Shown piece after piece: positions 17,249-25,741 of a DNA stretch of 61,609 nt (positions are counted from its first letter, which is position 1; every line of letters begins with the position of its first letter). The position numbers and the translations under genes were made by a program. The DNA is from Carboxylicivirga caseinilyticus. GTDB taxonomy: Bacteria > Bacteroidota > Bacteroidia > Bacteroidales > Marinilabiliaceae. The notes beneath the pieces were generated by a model. It saw only the letters and a list, made by a program, of their open reading frames with translations, was not told where the DNA came from and ran no database searches. The stretch spans positions 1 through 61,609 of the forward strand of contig JAFMVE010000035.1 of assembly GCA_025499705.1 (NCBI GenBank), given 5' to 3'.

Positions 17249-18562
17249 TTAATTTTGATTTTCAATAGATGTAGGTGTTGCCATCCAAATGGTTATTAAT
17301 TTTTCTCTTTCTTGCTCCCATGCCAGTTCTTTACCTCTCTTAAATCTTTCCTGATGTTGCCTTCTAATTGATTCAGTTTTACTCATTAAATTAAAGAGGC
17401 TGTCTTTTAGTTTAACGACTGTTTGACCTGAAATACATCCTCTGTTCGTATCTGTGTCCATAAATTGCTTTTGAGCCGGAGTATCAGTTGCCAATATATA
17501 TAATCCGGCTTGAGCATAGGCAATTATTTTATTGGAGATGGCCAGATTGTTGTTTAAGTCTTTACCTGGTTCTAAAGCAAGGCTAATGTCGTGGTTGGCG
17601 AGTTCGGCGTGGAGGTCGGGTTGAGACATTGGATTTTCGATGTGAAGATTTATGATTTGCGATTTATCCTCTTTCGCTGAAGCTATGGAGGACAAGAAGG
17701 GTTGGATGATTTGTTGCTTAAAGGATGGATCGAGGTCTCCTATTAATGTCAGGTTGATAGGTTGATATGTCAATAGGTCACTAGATTTAATTAATAGAGT
17801 AAGAGCTTCTAATAGTTGTTCGAGACCACGGCCGAAGGATATCTTTTGGCTAAACCAGACCAAACGCAGAGCATTTGAGGTTTTAGGAACTAGGTCATAG
17901 GTTTTAGGCATTATGAATTCCGAAGAAGGAAAACTGTTGAGAATTACCTTATGATTTGGATGACCTCCAATCAGTTTTAATGTATATTCACTAATTAAAG
18001 GACTAGCCAATGTGAGTGCATGGGCATCAGGTAAAAGCTTTTTCATTAAAAACTCACGGCGCTTCTTTTCGTTTTTGGCATCGAAGCGGATAAACTCACC
18101 AGGGTGGTAATCTTCCACATCAAATACAAAGGGGATATTCCATTTTTGACTACATTTCCAGGCCGGATATAAAGTGCCCAGATTATGAGCACATATTAAA
18201 TTTGGTTTTTCATTCAGTTTTAATGCAGTATGTAATAACTGAAAAGCCCGGCGACTAGTTGCCAGAGCATTTATTTTCATACTCCTTTTAAAGATAGGAT
18301 AAAGCTTTTGTGCAAACTTTTCCAACAATCCCCACTTCAGCCATTTTATTCTATCTGTCGGTGTAGCGTCAATATTTATAACCTGGACTCTTTTTAACTC
18401 ATCACTTTTAACTAATAACTCATCACTTCTGCAGTCACTCCAATTCCCCAGTTTAAATTGAAGGAGTGTGCATTGGTGTCCTAACTCTAAGGCATAGCAA
18501 AGCTCCTTATACAAACGTGGATTGGTGGCCAGGTTATTTGTTGTGAGGAAAAGGATGTGCAT
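17249..18562 (-). CDS. GT4-like glycosyltransferase with several repeat-derived stretches
   Basis: A 437-residue GT-B glycosyltransferase. The N-domain starts HILFLTTNNLATNPRLYKEL and includes FVFDVEDYHPGEF. The C-domain starts at LRLVWFSQKISFGRG and ends with an SNKIIAYAQAGLYILATDTPAQ donor region. Three stretches have repeat-like DNA: CRSDELLVKSDELKR in the N-domain (18397-18430), YDLVPKTSNA just before the C-domain (17879-17910), and SDLLTYQPI between the first helix and second strand of the C-domain (17751-17784). All remain in frame. Substrate unknown. Confidence 0.85.
   Translation of the reverse strand: MHILFLTTNNLATNPRLYKELCYALELGHQCTLLQFKLGNWSDCRSDELLVKSDELKRVQVINIDATPTDRIKWLKWGLLEKFAQKLYPIFKRSMKINALATSRRAFQLLHTALKLNEKPNLICAHNLGTLYPAWKCSQKWNIPFVFDVEDYHPGEFIRFDAKNEKKRREFLMKKLLPDAHALTLASPLISEYTLKLIGGHPNHKVILNSFPSSEFIMPKTYDLVPKTSNALRLVWFSQKISFGRGLEQLLEALTLLIKSSDLLTYQPINLTLIGDLDPSFKQQIIQPFLSSIASAKEDKSQIINLHIENPMSQPDLHAELANHDISLALEPGKDLNNNLAISNKIIAYAQAGLYILATDTPAQKQFMDTDTNRGCISGQTVVKLKDSLFNLMSKTESIRRQHQERFKRGKELAWEQEREKLITIWMATPTSIENQN
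17751..17784. repeat. in-frame GTTGATAGG/GTCAATAGG words
   Basis: AGGTTGATAGGTTGATATG and TCAATAGGTCACTAG words inside the glycosyltransferase frame, at the C-domain helix-strand loop. Confidence 0.6.
17879..17910. repeat. in-frame GGTTTTAGG words
   Basis: Two copies of GGTTTTAGG separated by AACTAGGTCATA. This is the same vocabulary as at 14401-14436 and 15163-15254. Confidence 0.7.
18397..18430. repeat. in-frame AACTCATCACTT direct repeat
   Basis: AACTCATCACTT occurs twice, separated by TTAACTAAT, and encodes the duplicated SDELL/SDELK of the protein. Confidence 0.75.
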
Positions 18563-18644
18563 TATAAGGTCGTTAGCTTGTTAGGTGAATAGATCAGTAG
18601 GTTATAGGAGATAGGATTTGGGTTTTTCGGGTTGTTCTTTTACA
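18563..18644. repeat. short low-complexity spacer
   Basis: GTTAGCTTGTTAGG and GTTATAGGAGATAGGATTTGG words fill the gap between two glycosyltransferase genes. Confidence 0.5.
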
Positions 18645-19967
18645 TTATTTTAAAATGTACAAATACTCTTGTTCAATGATTATTGCCACAGCATCCATTG
18701 AGTGTGGTGTTTTAATGTTATTTGAAAACTGATTAATCAATTCTGGTTGGTTAATTAATTTTTGTATTCTTGAACAAAGTTGTTCGGTATCACCATTCTT
18801 AAATAATAAACCATCTATACCATCATTAATCATGCTTTTTATGGCAATGTAATCAGAACCAATTACCGGAATTTTTCGGGTGGCGGCTTCCAGTATCACC
18901 AAGGGGGCCACTTCGTTGGATACTGAAGGCAGAATAAGTACGTCAACTTGATTCAAATAGTATACAACCTCCTGTTGCGAAAGGGCTTCATTCCACGTTA
19001 TGTTTGCTTTTTCAGATGCCCATTTTTTGTGTTCATCAAAGTACTCCGTTTCGCCGCCTGAAGGATTGGTCAGTACATGTAAATGAGCTTTACTTTTATC
19101 TATTTGTTCCCAGGCTTCCTTTAATAAATGAAAACCTTTTGAAGGGTGCATACGGCCGATGAAGGCGAAATGTATTTTATCTGTTGATCCCGATAGCCAT
19201 CGGGAGTTGAGTTGTTGAATTGTCGAACTGTTAAAGAAAACAGGACTGATGCCCTGGGGTATTAATTTCGCTTTGGTGATGCCATTGATTTCGAATGCCT
19301 CCTGAATCCAGGGTGCTATTGAAAATACGATATCTGCATATTTTTTGACACGGTCTAACTCTGCTTTGCGGTGATCAACCTGAAATACGGCTGGAGCGAT
19401 TTTTTTGTGTTGAGTTGTTAATTTGTGTAACTGTTGAAATGAAATACTTAGTAAATTAGAAATGGTTTTATTGTTTCCCCTGCTTTGAAACAGACAGCTT
19501 AGGCAGCGTTTTACATCAACGCGACAGTCACAATTTTCTTTCCCATATAATCTGACATCACCTTTTATACAAAAGAAACTCCCTAAATGAGGAGTAAAAG
19601 CTGTTTTAATTCCTAATTCTTTTACTGCTCTTAAATGATAACCATTAATGGCACGGCCAAAGGAGTGAAAGTGGACCAAATCAGGCTGGATTTCTTTTAC
19701 TCTTTTCAAAAAGCCTTCAATGCCTCTTGGTGGTATCAAGCCATTTAATTCTTTCGGATCAGGTTTTAGTGGTATTGGAAAGGTATATACCGGAATGTTC
19801 TCGTATTCGTAATCTTCTTTAGATTCAGTAGTGGCAATTAATACTCCAACCTTCCAACCTTTAGTTTTAAAATAATGGCAAAGGTTAAGCACATACACTT
19901 CAGTTCCGGCACGATGTGAGGGGAAAAAGGATTCGAGGGTGAAGAGTAGTTTTCGAGATACAGACAT
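18645..19967 (-). CDS. GT4-type glycosyltransferase with cysteine cluster and palindromic insertion
   Basis: A 440-residue GT-B enzyme. The N-domain begins with FPSHRAGTEVYVLNLCHYF. After HSFGRAINGYHLRAVKELG comes a cysteine cluster (FFCIKG, then CDC, then CLSCLF, about residues 130-165) as seen in a subgroup of GT4 enzymes, possibly a metal site. The C-domain starts KIHFAFIGRMHPSKGFHLL and has PSVSNEVAPLVILEAATRKIPVIGS. Between VFF and KIHFAF lies NSSTIQQLNSRWLSGSTD, encoded by the composite palindromic repeat at 19185-19235. It is separated from the following GT2 gene by only 3 bases. Confidence 0.9.
   Translation of the reverse strand: MSVSRKLLFTLESFFPSHRAGTEVYVLNLCHYFKTKGWKVGVLIATTESKEDYEYENIPVYTFPIPLKPDPKELNGLIPPRGIEGFLKRVKEIQPDLVHFHSFGRAINGYHLRAVKELGIKTAFTPHLGSFFCIKGDVRLYGKENCDCRVDVKRCLSCLFQSRGNNKTISNLLSISFQQLHKLTTQHKKIAPAVFQVDHRKAELDRVKKYADIVFSIAPWIQEAFEINGITKAKLIPQGISPVFFNSSTIQQLNSRWLSGSTDKIHFAFIGRMHPSKGFHLLKEAWEQIDKSKAHLHVLTNPSGGETEYFDEHKKWASEKANITWNEALSQQEVVYYLNQVDVLILPSVSNEVAPLVILEAATRKIPVIGSDYIAIKSMINDGIDGLLFKNGDTEQLCSRIQKLINQPELINQFSNNIKTPHSMDAVAIIIEQEYLYILK
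19185..19235. repeat. composite palindrome, in-frame copy (inter-domain linker)
   Basis: Perfect arms TCCCGAT/ATCGGGA at 19188-19205, followed by GAGTTGAGTTGTTGAATTG (plus-strand view). Same organisation as the copies at 12546-12600 and 12905-12960. Confidence 0.8.
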
Positions 19968-19970
19968 CTA

Positions 19971-20861
19971 TTAATATAATTGAATACGCAATCTTGTTGG
20001 CAAAATGCAGATTAAAAGTGATTTAGCCGGAATGCTTAAGTCATTGATTTTTTTAAGCGCCATTACAAAATTAAACCTGATTAGTAAAGACATTGCCCGA
20101 CGTGCTTGTATATTTTTTAAGTTAAAATAGGCTACTTTCCTGTCTTTTTCAGTCAATGGACAATCTGATCCAGAAAGATGGATTTTATTTATTTTATCAT
20201 TAAATGATTCATATTCGTGCTGTCGTAAATTAATTTCCTGTCCTTCATGAGGACGCCACCAGAACAGATCTCTTTGAAAAATAGCAACCGGCCCTAATTT
20301 TGCGCATTTTAAATTAAAGTCCATATCGGTTGCAACACTGTATTGCGCATCAAACCCTTTTAATTCAAAAAAACTGGATGCGCGGTATATTGCACCCGTA
20401 GGACCCGAATATAGAAGACCTTTTCTCAAAAAATGCTGGTAATACGCTTCTCCCGAACTAAAACTATAGGGAAACTGTTGTTGTTCATCTTCTTGAAAGT
20501 TGGACATGCCAATGGCCGCTTCGGGGAACTTTTCCATGGCAGCAACCATTAGGTTTAATCCATGAGGATATATTAAATCGTCAGAATCCAGATACTTTAA
20601 GTACTTGCCTTTGGCGTATGAAGCTGCTTTATTTCGATTGGGATAATCTCCTAAATTGTGCTCATTTATGAATACTTTAATACGGGCATCTGCTTGCTCA
20701 TATCTGCGGGCAATTTCAACAGATGAGTCAGTACTCCGATCATCAACGATAATTAACTCCCAGTTTTGGTATGATGAAGCAAGTACACTTTCAATGGCTT
20801 CAGCAATGAATTTTTCTCGGTTGTAAACGGTCATTAAGACACTTACTAAAGGAGTATCCAT
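19971..20861 (-). CDS. GT2 glycosyltransferase
   Basis: A 296-residue GT-A fold inverting glycosyltransferase. It shows PLVSVLMTVYNREKFI at the N-terminus, the IIVDDRSTD nucleotide-binding aspartates, and DSDDL (about 92-96) as the DxD-type metal site. The C-terminus is helical with no strong membrane anchor. The next gene on the same strand begins 1 base away, so the reading units are tightly packed. Acceptor and donor are unknown. Confidence 0.9.
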   Translation of the reverse strand: MDTPLVSVLMTVYNREKFIAEAIESVLASSYQNWELIIVDDRSTDSSVEIARRYEQADARIKVFINEHNLGDYPNRNKAASYAKGKYLKYLDSDDLIYPHGLNLMVAAMEKFPEAAIGMSNFQEDEQQQFPYSFSSGEAYYQHFLRKGLLYSGPTGAIYRASSFFELKGFDAQYSVATDMDFNLKCAKLGPVAIFQRDLFWWRPHEGQEINLRQHEYESFNDKINKIHLSGSDCPLTEKDRKVAYFNLKNIQARRAMSLLIRFNFVMALKKINDLSIPAKSLLICILPTRLRIQLY

Positions 20862-20862
20862 G

Positions 20863-21792
20863 TTATATAAATAGTTGTTTTATGATTTCGTCTTTTGAGT
20901 GGTTTCTTTTTGCAGTTATATACTGCTTATGTGCCTGATTGTAAATCAACCAACGGTATATCTGAGTAAACATCCATTTGGGGTTAATGCGCCATTTATA
21001 GGCTTTGTACAATAGCATGATAAAAGATTTCAATAGAGGCACCCGCTTGCTCTTTAATTCTAAAAGGATATCATCTTGTGCTATCTCAATGTATTTTCTG
21101 TGGAACTCACTGCTTTTATCAAAAGGATGATAATGAGCTACCTTGGCATGAGGATCATAGAGGATTTTAAAGCCTTCTTTTATTATTGAAATCGCCCAGC
21201 GAATATCCTCACCAAATTTAACAGGTTCGAAAGGGTAGGATGTCAAAATAGTTTTTCGGTACATACTGTTCACATTATCCCAACCACATATCTCTCTCTT
21301 CGTACTTGGTGAGAGCTCATTAAAATCATTAATGTTTTTAAATTGATATGCTCTGATTTCAGGCAAATTAATGGCACGTGTCCATTCAAAGGGATTAATA
21401 CTTTGCAATTGAGGTATCCTTTGCATTCCACAAACCCCTGCTAATTTGTCATCAGAGAAATGAGAGTGCATTATTTCTAACCAATATTCATCTGGTGCAA
21501 TGGCATCCTGCACAGTCATCATTATGTAATCACCTTTAGCCAATGAAATCCCATAATTACGTGTGGTACCATGGTTAAAAGCTTCAGGCGGAATTTGATA
21601 TAATCGAACCGGATACTGACTGATAATATCCAATGTGCCATCTGTACTTCCACTATCAATGATGATTACTTCGGTTTGGTCAATTAACGTTTGACTGAAG
21701 ATGGCATGAAGACAAGCATTAATAGTTGCAATACCGTTTTTAACGGGAATGATGATTGATATTTCAGGCTTTTGAATCGATGAATGGGGCAT
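20863..21792 (-). CDS. GT2 glycosyltransferase, rhamnosyltransferase-like
   Basis: A 309-residue GT-A enzyme beginning with ISIIIPVKNGIATINACL and IIDSGSTDGTLDI. The segment FNHGTTRNYGISLAKGDYIMMTVQDA is typical of proteins annotated as rhamnosyltransferases; the last part replaces the DxD with VQDA. The in-frame TTG at 21804 was passed over for the ATG at 21792 (PHSSIQKPEISIII), which leaves a 4-base gap to the preceding acyltransferase gene. The donor is a guess from family resemblance only. Confidence 0.85.
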   Translation of the reverse strand: MPHSSIQKPEISIIIPVKNGIATINACLHAIFSQTLIDQTEVIIIDSGSTDGTLDIISQYPVRLYQIPPEAFNHGTTRNYGISLAKGDYIMMTVQDAIAPDEYWLEIMHSHFSDDKLAGVCGMQRIPQLQSINPFEWTRAINLPEIRAYQFKNINDFNELSPSTKREICGWDNVNSMYRKTILTSYPFEPVKFGEDIRWAISIIKEGFKILYDPHAKVAHYHPFDKSSEFHRKYIEIAQDDILLELKSKRVPLLKSFIMLLYKAYKWRINPKWMFTQIYRWLIYNQAHKQYITAKRNHSKDEIIKQLFI

Positions 21793-21796
21793 GATT

Positions 21797-22897
21797 CTAG
21801 TCAAAATTTGTTTTAAGTTTTAAAAATGGAGTTTCGATAAACCGAAAGGAAACATGTGCTAATACAATTGTCATTATTGTAAATACAACAAAACTCCAAA
21901 GGTCATCTTTAAAATTTAGTTCAAATCCGGTTGTCTTTTGAACCAATACTTTAGTTAATGCCGGCAGTGGCAAATGAAATAGATAAATTCCATAACTGAT
22001 TTTTCCAATATGCATGAGTGCCCTGTGATGTGTTACTTTATTAATACCCCATTGCCAACCATAAGTTGCAGTTAAAACAAAACTGACAGTGGTGAGCGCT
22101 AAAAATAGTTCTAAAATAAATGGAGCTGTATATCCCAGGTAATGACTTTGAGTTAGTACTAATATCATGATGGGTAAAAGGATAGCTGTAATTAGAGTTC
22201 TGTTTTTGACGATTGCTTTAAATAATTGTGAATCTTGTTTGTGCACATGATAGAAAGCAAATAAGGCCCCAATACCCAGGGTGTGAAAGTTGGCAAAGGT
22301 CAAATTTCTAAACATTGGAGTAGTGCTGTAAATAGTATTTAAACCCAATGACAGGACAATAATGCCACTAAAGAAAAAAGGCAGTACTTTTTTGGGTAGA
22401 AACAGAATTAAAAATGGCCAAATCAGGTAGAATTGTTCTTCCACACCCAGAGACCACAGGTGACTAAAGAGGCTATTAAAGTTGCCAATCTTGAAAAAAT
22501 ATAGGTTTTGAAAATAGGTGAAAAAGTAGAAATTGTAATCATCGTTCCACATGTGGAGATTCCCCAAGTGTTTTGCCAGATAGAAAAACATAATAAAAAG
22601 ATAGTAAATGGGGAATAGCCTCAAGGCACGGCGTATGTAGAAGTTTTTTAAAAGTCTTCCATTTTTTTCCTTTTTGTTTAGCTTAGCTTTCAATAAAATG
22701 GATGTAATCAAAAAACCTGAAATGGTAAAAAACAAATCTACACCATACCACATGTAAGGGACGTAATAAATACTATTTTTCGGGATAAAATGAGCCATTA
22801 AAACCATAAGTACCGCCAAAGCTCTGAGGCTTTCCAGTTCCGGATAAAAAGTTCTTTTGGGCTTGAATATTGGTTTATTATTTGTTGAGTGTTTCAT
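21797..22897 (-). CDS. acyltransferase 3 family (OafA-like) membrane O-acyltransferase
   Basis: A 366-residue protein with about ten membrane helices. It carries the family marks ELESLRALAVLMVLMAHF near the N-terminus and GVDLFFTISGFLITSIL, plus the FRFIETPF near the C-terminus. Such enzymes add acetyl or other acyl groups to sugars of O-antigens and EPS. A longer frame opens at 22975, but the ATG at 22897 starts the conserved part and overlaps the end of the deacetylase gene by only 20 bases. It probably decorates the repeat unit. Confidence 0.9.
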   Translation of the reverse strand: MKHSTNNKPIFKPKRTFYPELESLRALAVLMVLMAHFIPKNSIYYVPYMWYGVDLFFTISGFLITSILLKAKLNKKEKNGRLLKNFYIRRALRLFPIYYLFIMFFYLAKHLGNLHMWNDDYNFYFFTYFQNLYFFKIGNFNSLFSHLWSLGVEEQFYLIWPFLILFLPKKVLPFFFSGIIVLSLGLNTIYSTTPMFRNLTFANFHTLGIGALFAFYHVHKQDSQLFKAIVKNRTLITAILLPIMILVLTQSHYLGYTAPFILELFLALTTVSFVLTATYGWQWGINKVTHHRALMHIGKISYGIYLFHLPLPALTKVLVQKTTGFELNFKDDLWSFVVFTIMTIVLAHVSFRFIETPFLKLKTNFD

Positions 22898-23849
22898 GTA
22901 TTGAAAATGTTTCACCGGGTTGAATAACGTATTCTTTATCGGCAAATGAAAACCAAACAGACTGTGTATTCTCAACCGGATTGGCTATTTCGTATTTAGT
23001 GATAATTAGTTTTTGAATAGACTGAAAGTAGCTTGTTGCTTCTGTTGAAGTACAACTCCAAATATTATTTTGTGACTTAATAGCTGAACAAAAAACTTCA
23101 AAATCATCTATTTTCAGTCCGGAGGGATTTGAAAAGTCGGTTGCATGGCCCCAAGTGTATTGCATTTTTGACCAGGAATAAGGGATGTTCAATTGTTGAC
23201 CTAGAATTGATTTGAGATTTCTAACCCATGGTAAATCTGTATTTAGAAAGTCTTCCCGATTCTTTATAGCTTCCGATAAGGCACAGGTTGGATGCCATTG
23301 TAAAAAATCAACAGGGGGTTTAAATAAGTTGGTATTGCTAATAGAACGAGCATTGGTATATCCCGCTTGTTTAGCCATTTCAATGGTTTTTGAATTATAA
23401 TCGCCAAAGGGGTAGGCCAAACTGTAAACTGCTTTATTTAGATATTTTTCCAGAGTGTCTTTGCTACTATTTAATTCATACCAAAGCAAAGAATCATTCA
23501 TTTCATTCAACCTAAGATGTGATACGCCATGACTACCCACTTCGTGACCGTCATATAATTGAGCTATTAATTTTAAGGGTATATGTTTTTGCGATGATTG
23601 GATTAACGGAGCGGTATGTAAGAAGAATGTACCCTTTAAGTGATAATGATTCAGCGTGCTGACAATTTGGGTATCCAGAATGTTGCCATCGTCAAAACTG
23701 AGGATCAGAGCTTTTGATTTAGCTTCCGGGTATAAAAAATGTACATCCTTGGTGGTGGTAAGCCGATGGTTGTATTTGTAACCTCCAAATGTAATGAGAC
23801 AGCCCATTATTAGCAATAGTACAAAGAAAAGGAAGAGGATTTTCTTCAA
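22878..23849 (-). CDS. polysaccharide deacetylase (NodB/CE4)
   Basis: A 323-residue protein with an N-terminal hydrophobic helix (about 3-22, signal anchor or signal peptide) followed by a NodB domain. Motif 1 is ILSFDDGN (catalytic Asp and metal Asp), motif 2 HEVGSHGVSHLRL supplies the two metal histidines, and motif 3 is SLAYPFGDYN. It would remove N- or O-acetyl groups from the EPS in the periplasm. The start codon is TTG at 23849, directly before KKILFLFF; the next ATG would cut into the helix. It sits 2 bases from the upstream GT2 gene. Confidence 0.9.
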   Translation of the reverse strand: MKKILFLFFVLLLIMGCLITFGGYKYNHRLTTTKDVHFLYPEAKSKALILSFDDGNILDTQIVSTLNHYHLKGTFFLHTAPLIQSSQKHIPLKLIAQLYDGHEVGSHGVSHLRLNEMNDSLLWYELNSSKDTLEKYLNKAVYSLAYPFGDYNSKTIEMAKQAGYTNARSISNTNLFKPPVDFLQWHPTCALSEAIKNREDFLNTDLPWVRNLKSILGQQLNIPYSWSKMQYTWGHATDFSNPSGLKIDDFEVFCSAIKSQNNIWSCTSTEATSYFQSIQKLIITKYEIANPVENTQSVWFSFADKEYVIQPGETFSIHETLNK

Positions 23850-23851
23850 TT

Positions 23852-24811
23852 CTAAATCAGTTTAAAAAGAAACCCTTTGGCTAAGGGGATTCTGGTTAAT
23901 AGCGAGTGCATGGCAAACACCGTATACACTTTTATTAGTTTTATTTTTCCTGGGTTTATCAACTTTTTAGTTTCGACCCAGGCTAAAAAATCTTGATGTT
24001 CTGTATGGTAAGTTTTAATTCGCGCTAATAAAAAGTTCTTATATAAATTTAAAATACCTTTACTAATGGCTTGCCTGTGATGTTTCAAATTAAGCGTTGG
24101 CAATAAATCGAAGTAAAACCGCATGCGCCCTATAATGGAGTTATGCCTAAAGACTTGTTCTTGTTCCGGTGTTTTTGGCAGTAAGCGATAAAAGAAGTCG
24201 GGTGCTCCCTCTACTACTTCAAAATCCAAACCCTGCAGAATGGCACGGATATGTAATTCCGGGTCTTCCATTATGGTGTAATCCTCTCGAAATCTACCTG
24301 TATTTATAAAACTTTCTTTTCTCCACATGGGGCCACTGATACACCAGGGTGGGGAGTCCATTAAAAAAGACTCAAGATATTCATTGGGTTTGTCATAATA
24401 TTTACCGAAAATTTTGTAATTATTTATGTTTTTTTCGAAGGTAGCTTGAGTGAAAACAGCAAAATCAAGTAGGGGATGCTGTTGGATAAAATCCACCCTT
24501 TTTTCGATACACGTGGATGTAATAATATCATCGGAGTCCAGAAATAACAAATAGTCACCTTTGGCCATTTGTACACCCAGGTTTCTGCATCTCGACGGCC
24601 CTTTGGGTAAACTTTTTCGATAGTAAAGTTGAATGCGGGAATCGGTTTGGCTTAACTCTTTAATGTAGGTATCACTGCCATCAGTTGAACCATCATCCAC
24701 AACTATCCATTCCCAGTCAATATAAGTTTGAGCTTTGATGGCAGCCCAAGTTTCGGGTACTAAATCGAGGCGGTTAAAAAGGGGCGTAATGATGCTAACT
24801 AAACTTTTCAT
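23852..24811 (-). CDS. GT2 glycosyltransferase
   Basis: A 319-residue GT-A enzyme. It has LVSIITPLFNRLDLVPETW, the WIVVDDGSTDGSD aspartates, and LLFLDSDDI as the metal-binding DSDD (about 92-95). The segment GPMWRKESFINTGRFREDYTIMEDPELHIRA is characteristic of bacterial GT2 enzymes. The start overlaps the end of the preceding gene by 4 bases (ATGA), showing translational coupling. Confidence 0.9.
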   Translation of the reverse strand: MKSLVSIITPLFNRLDLVPETWAAIKAQTYIDWEWIVVDDGSTDGSDTYIKELSQTDSRIQLYYRKSLPKGPSRCRNLGVQMAKGDYLLFLDSDDIITSTCIEKRVDFIQQHPLLDFAVFTQATFEKNINNYKIFGKYYDKPNEYLESFLMDSPPWCISGPMWRKESFINTGRFREDYTIMEDPELHIRAILQGLDFEVVEGAPDFFYRLLPKTPEQEQVFRHNSIIGRMRFYFDLLPTLNLKHHRQAISKGILNLYKNFLLARIKTYHTEHQDFLAWVETKKLINPGKIKLIKVYTVFAMHSLLTRIPLAKGFLFKLI

Positions 24812-25740
24812 TTTAGATATGCGGTTGATTCTAAACTGATATTTCTAGCTCTTTTGATTTTTTTAATTTTTATAAGTGTATTCCAAAAAGCCTTTTGGCG
24901 CGTATTAAATTTCTTAAACTTCCGGAAAAGAAGAAGAGTACTTAGTTCATCCATACTTTTCTTTAGAAATAGTAACCAGGCACTTCGGTAACGTTGATTA
25001 ATATTTGCCAATGGAATAAGATTAAATATGACGTTACGAACCGGATGGTGTTCAATCTTCTCCCATGAAAATATCGAATCGTGAATGATTCGTGCCTCAG
25101 GTACGATACCAACTTTAAATCCCCAGTAATGTAATCGGTTAATGTAATCCTCATCTTCACCGTAATGTGGAAACAATGGATTAAAACCACCTACTTTAGC
25201 CAAACATTCTAAGGATATTAACCAGGCAGCTGCATTTACAAATTTTGTAGTGTAAACTTGCTTTAATTTGTTAATGGTTAAATCAGATAATAGTCCATTT
25301 GTATTTTCAGGACCGGCATATTCAGCAAATTTAGTTTCTAATCCATCTTCCATTCTATTAAGGTGTACTGGACTTAAAACACCATATTCAGAATTACTCT
25401 TATGCGCATTCACCAAAACCTTTAGTGTATCTGCTTTAATCCAGGCATCCTGATTCAATAAAAACACATAATCTGCAGCCGCTTCCAAAGCTTTCTGCAT
25501 CCCAATGTTATTGCCTTTACCAAATCCCAGATTCTGTTCCGACCGGATTAAATCCACTTGTGGGAAATGTTGCTCTATATAATCGGGTGTACCATCAGTC
25601 GAAAGGTTGTCAATAACCAGTATGTGAGTTGGAAGCACCGACTTTAGCAGACTGCTTATGCAGCGCTCAATCCATTGCATGCCATTATAAGTAACAATGA
25701 TTGTGTATAGTTTGGGATATCCATATTGCACGTTTTTCAT
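24808..25740 (-). CDS. GT2 glycosyltransferase, WbbL/rhamnosyltransferase-like
   Basis: A 310-residue GT-A enzyme. It begins LYTIIVTYNGMQWIERCI, has VIDNLSTDGTPDYI and NLGFGKGNNIGMQKAL, and then LNQDAWI in place of a DxD. The later AWLISLECLAKVGGFNPLFPHYGEDEDYINRL carries the acidic catalytic region. This set of motifs is shared with WbbL-type rhamnosyltransferases. It is coupled by overlap to the gene after it and lies 1 base from the gene before it. Confidence 0.88.
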   Translation of the reverse strand: MKNVQYGYPKLYTIIVTYNGMQWIERCISSLLKSVLPTHILVIDNLSTDGTPDYIEQHFPQVDLIRSEQNLGFGKGNNIGMQKALEAAADYVFLLNQDAWIKADTLKVLVNAHKSNSEYGVLSPVHLNRMEDGLETKFAEYAGPENTNGLLSDLTINKLKQVYTTKFVNAAAWLISLECLAKVGGFNPLFPHYGEDEDYINRLHYWGFKVGIVPEARIIHDSIFSWEKIEHHPVRNVIFNLIPLANINQRYRSAWLLFLKKSMDELSTLLLFRKFKKFNTRQKAFWNTLIKIKKIKRARNISLESTAYLK

Positions 25741-25741
25741 T

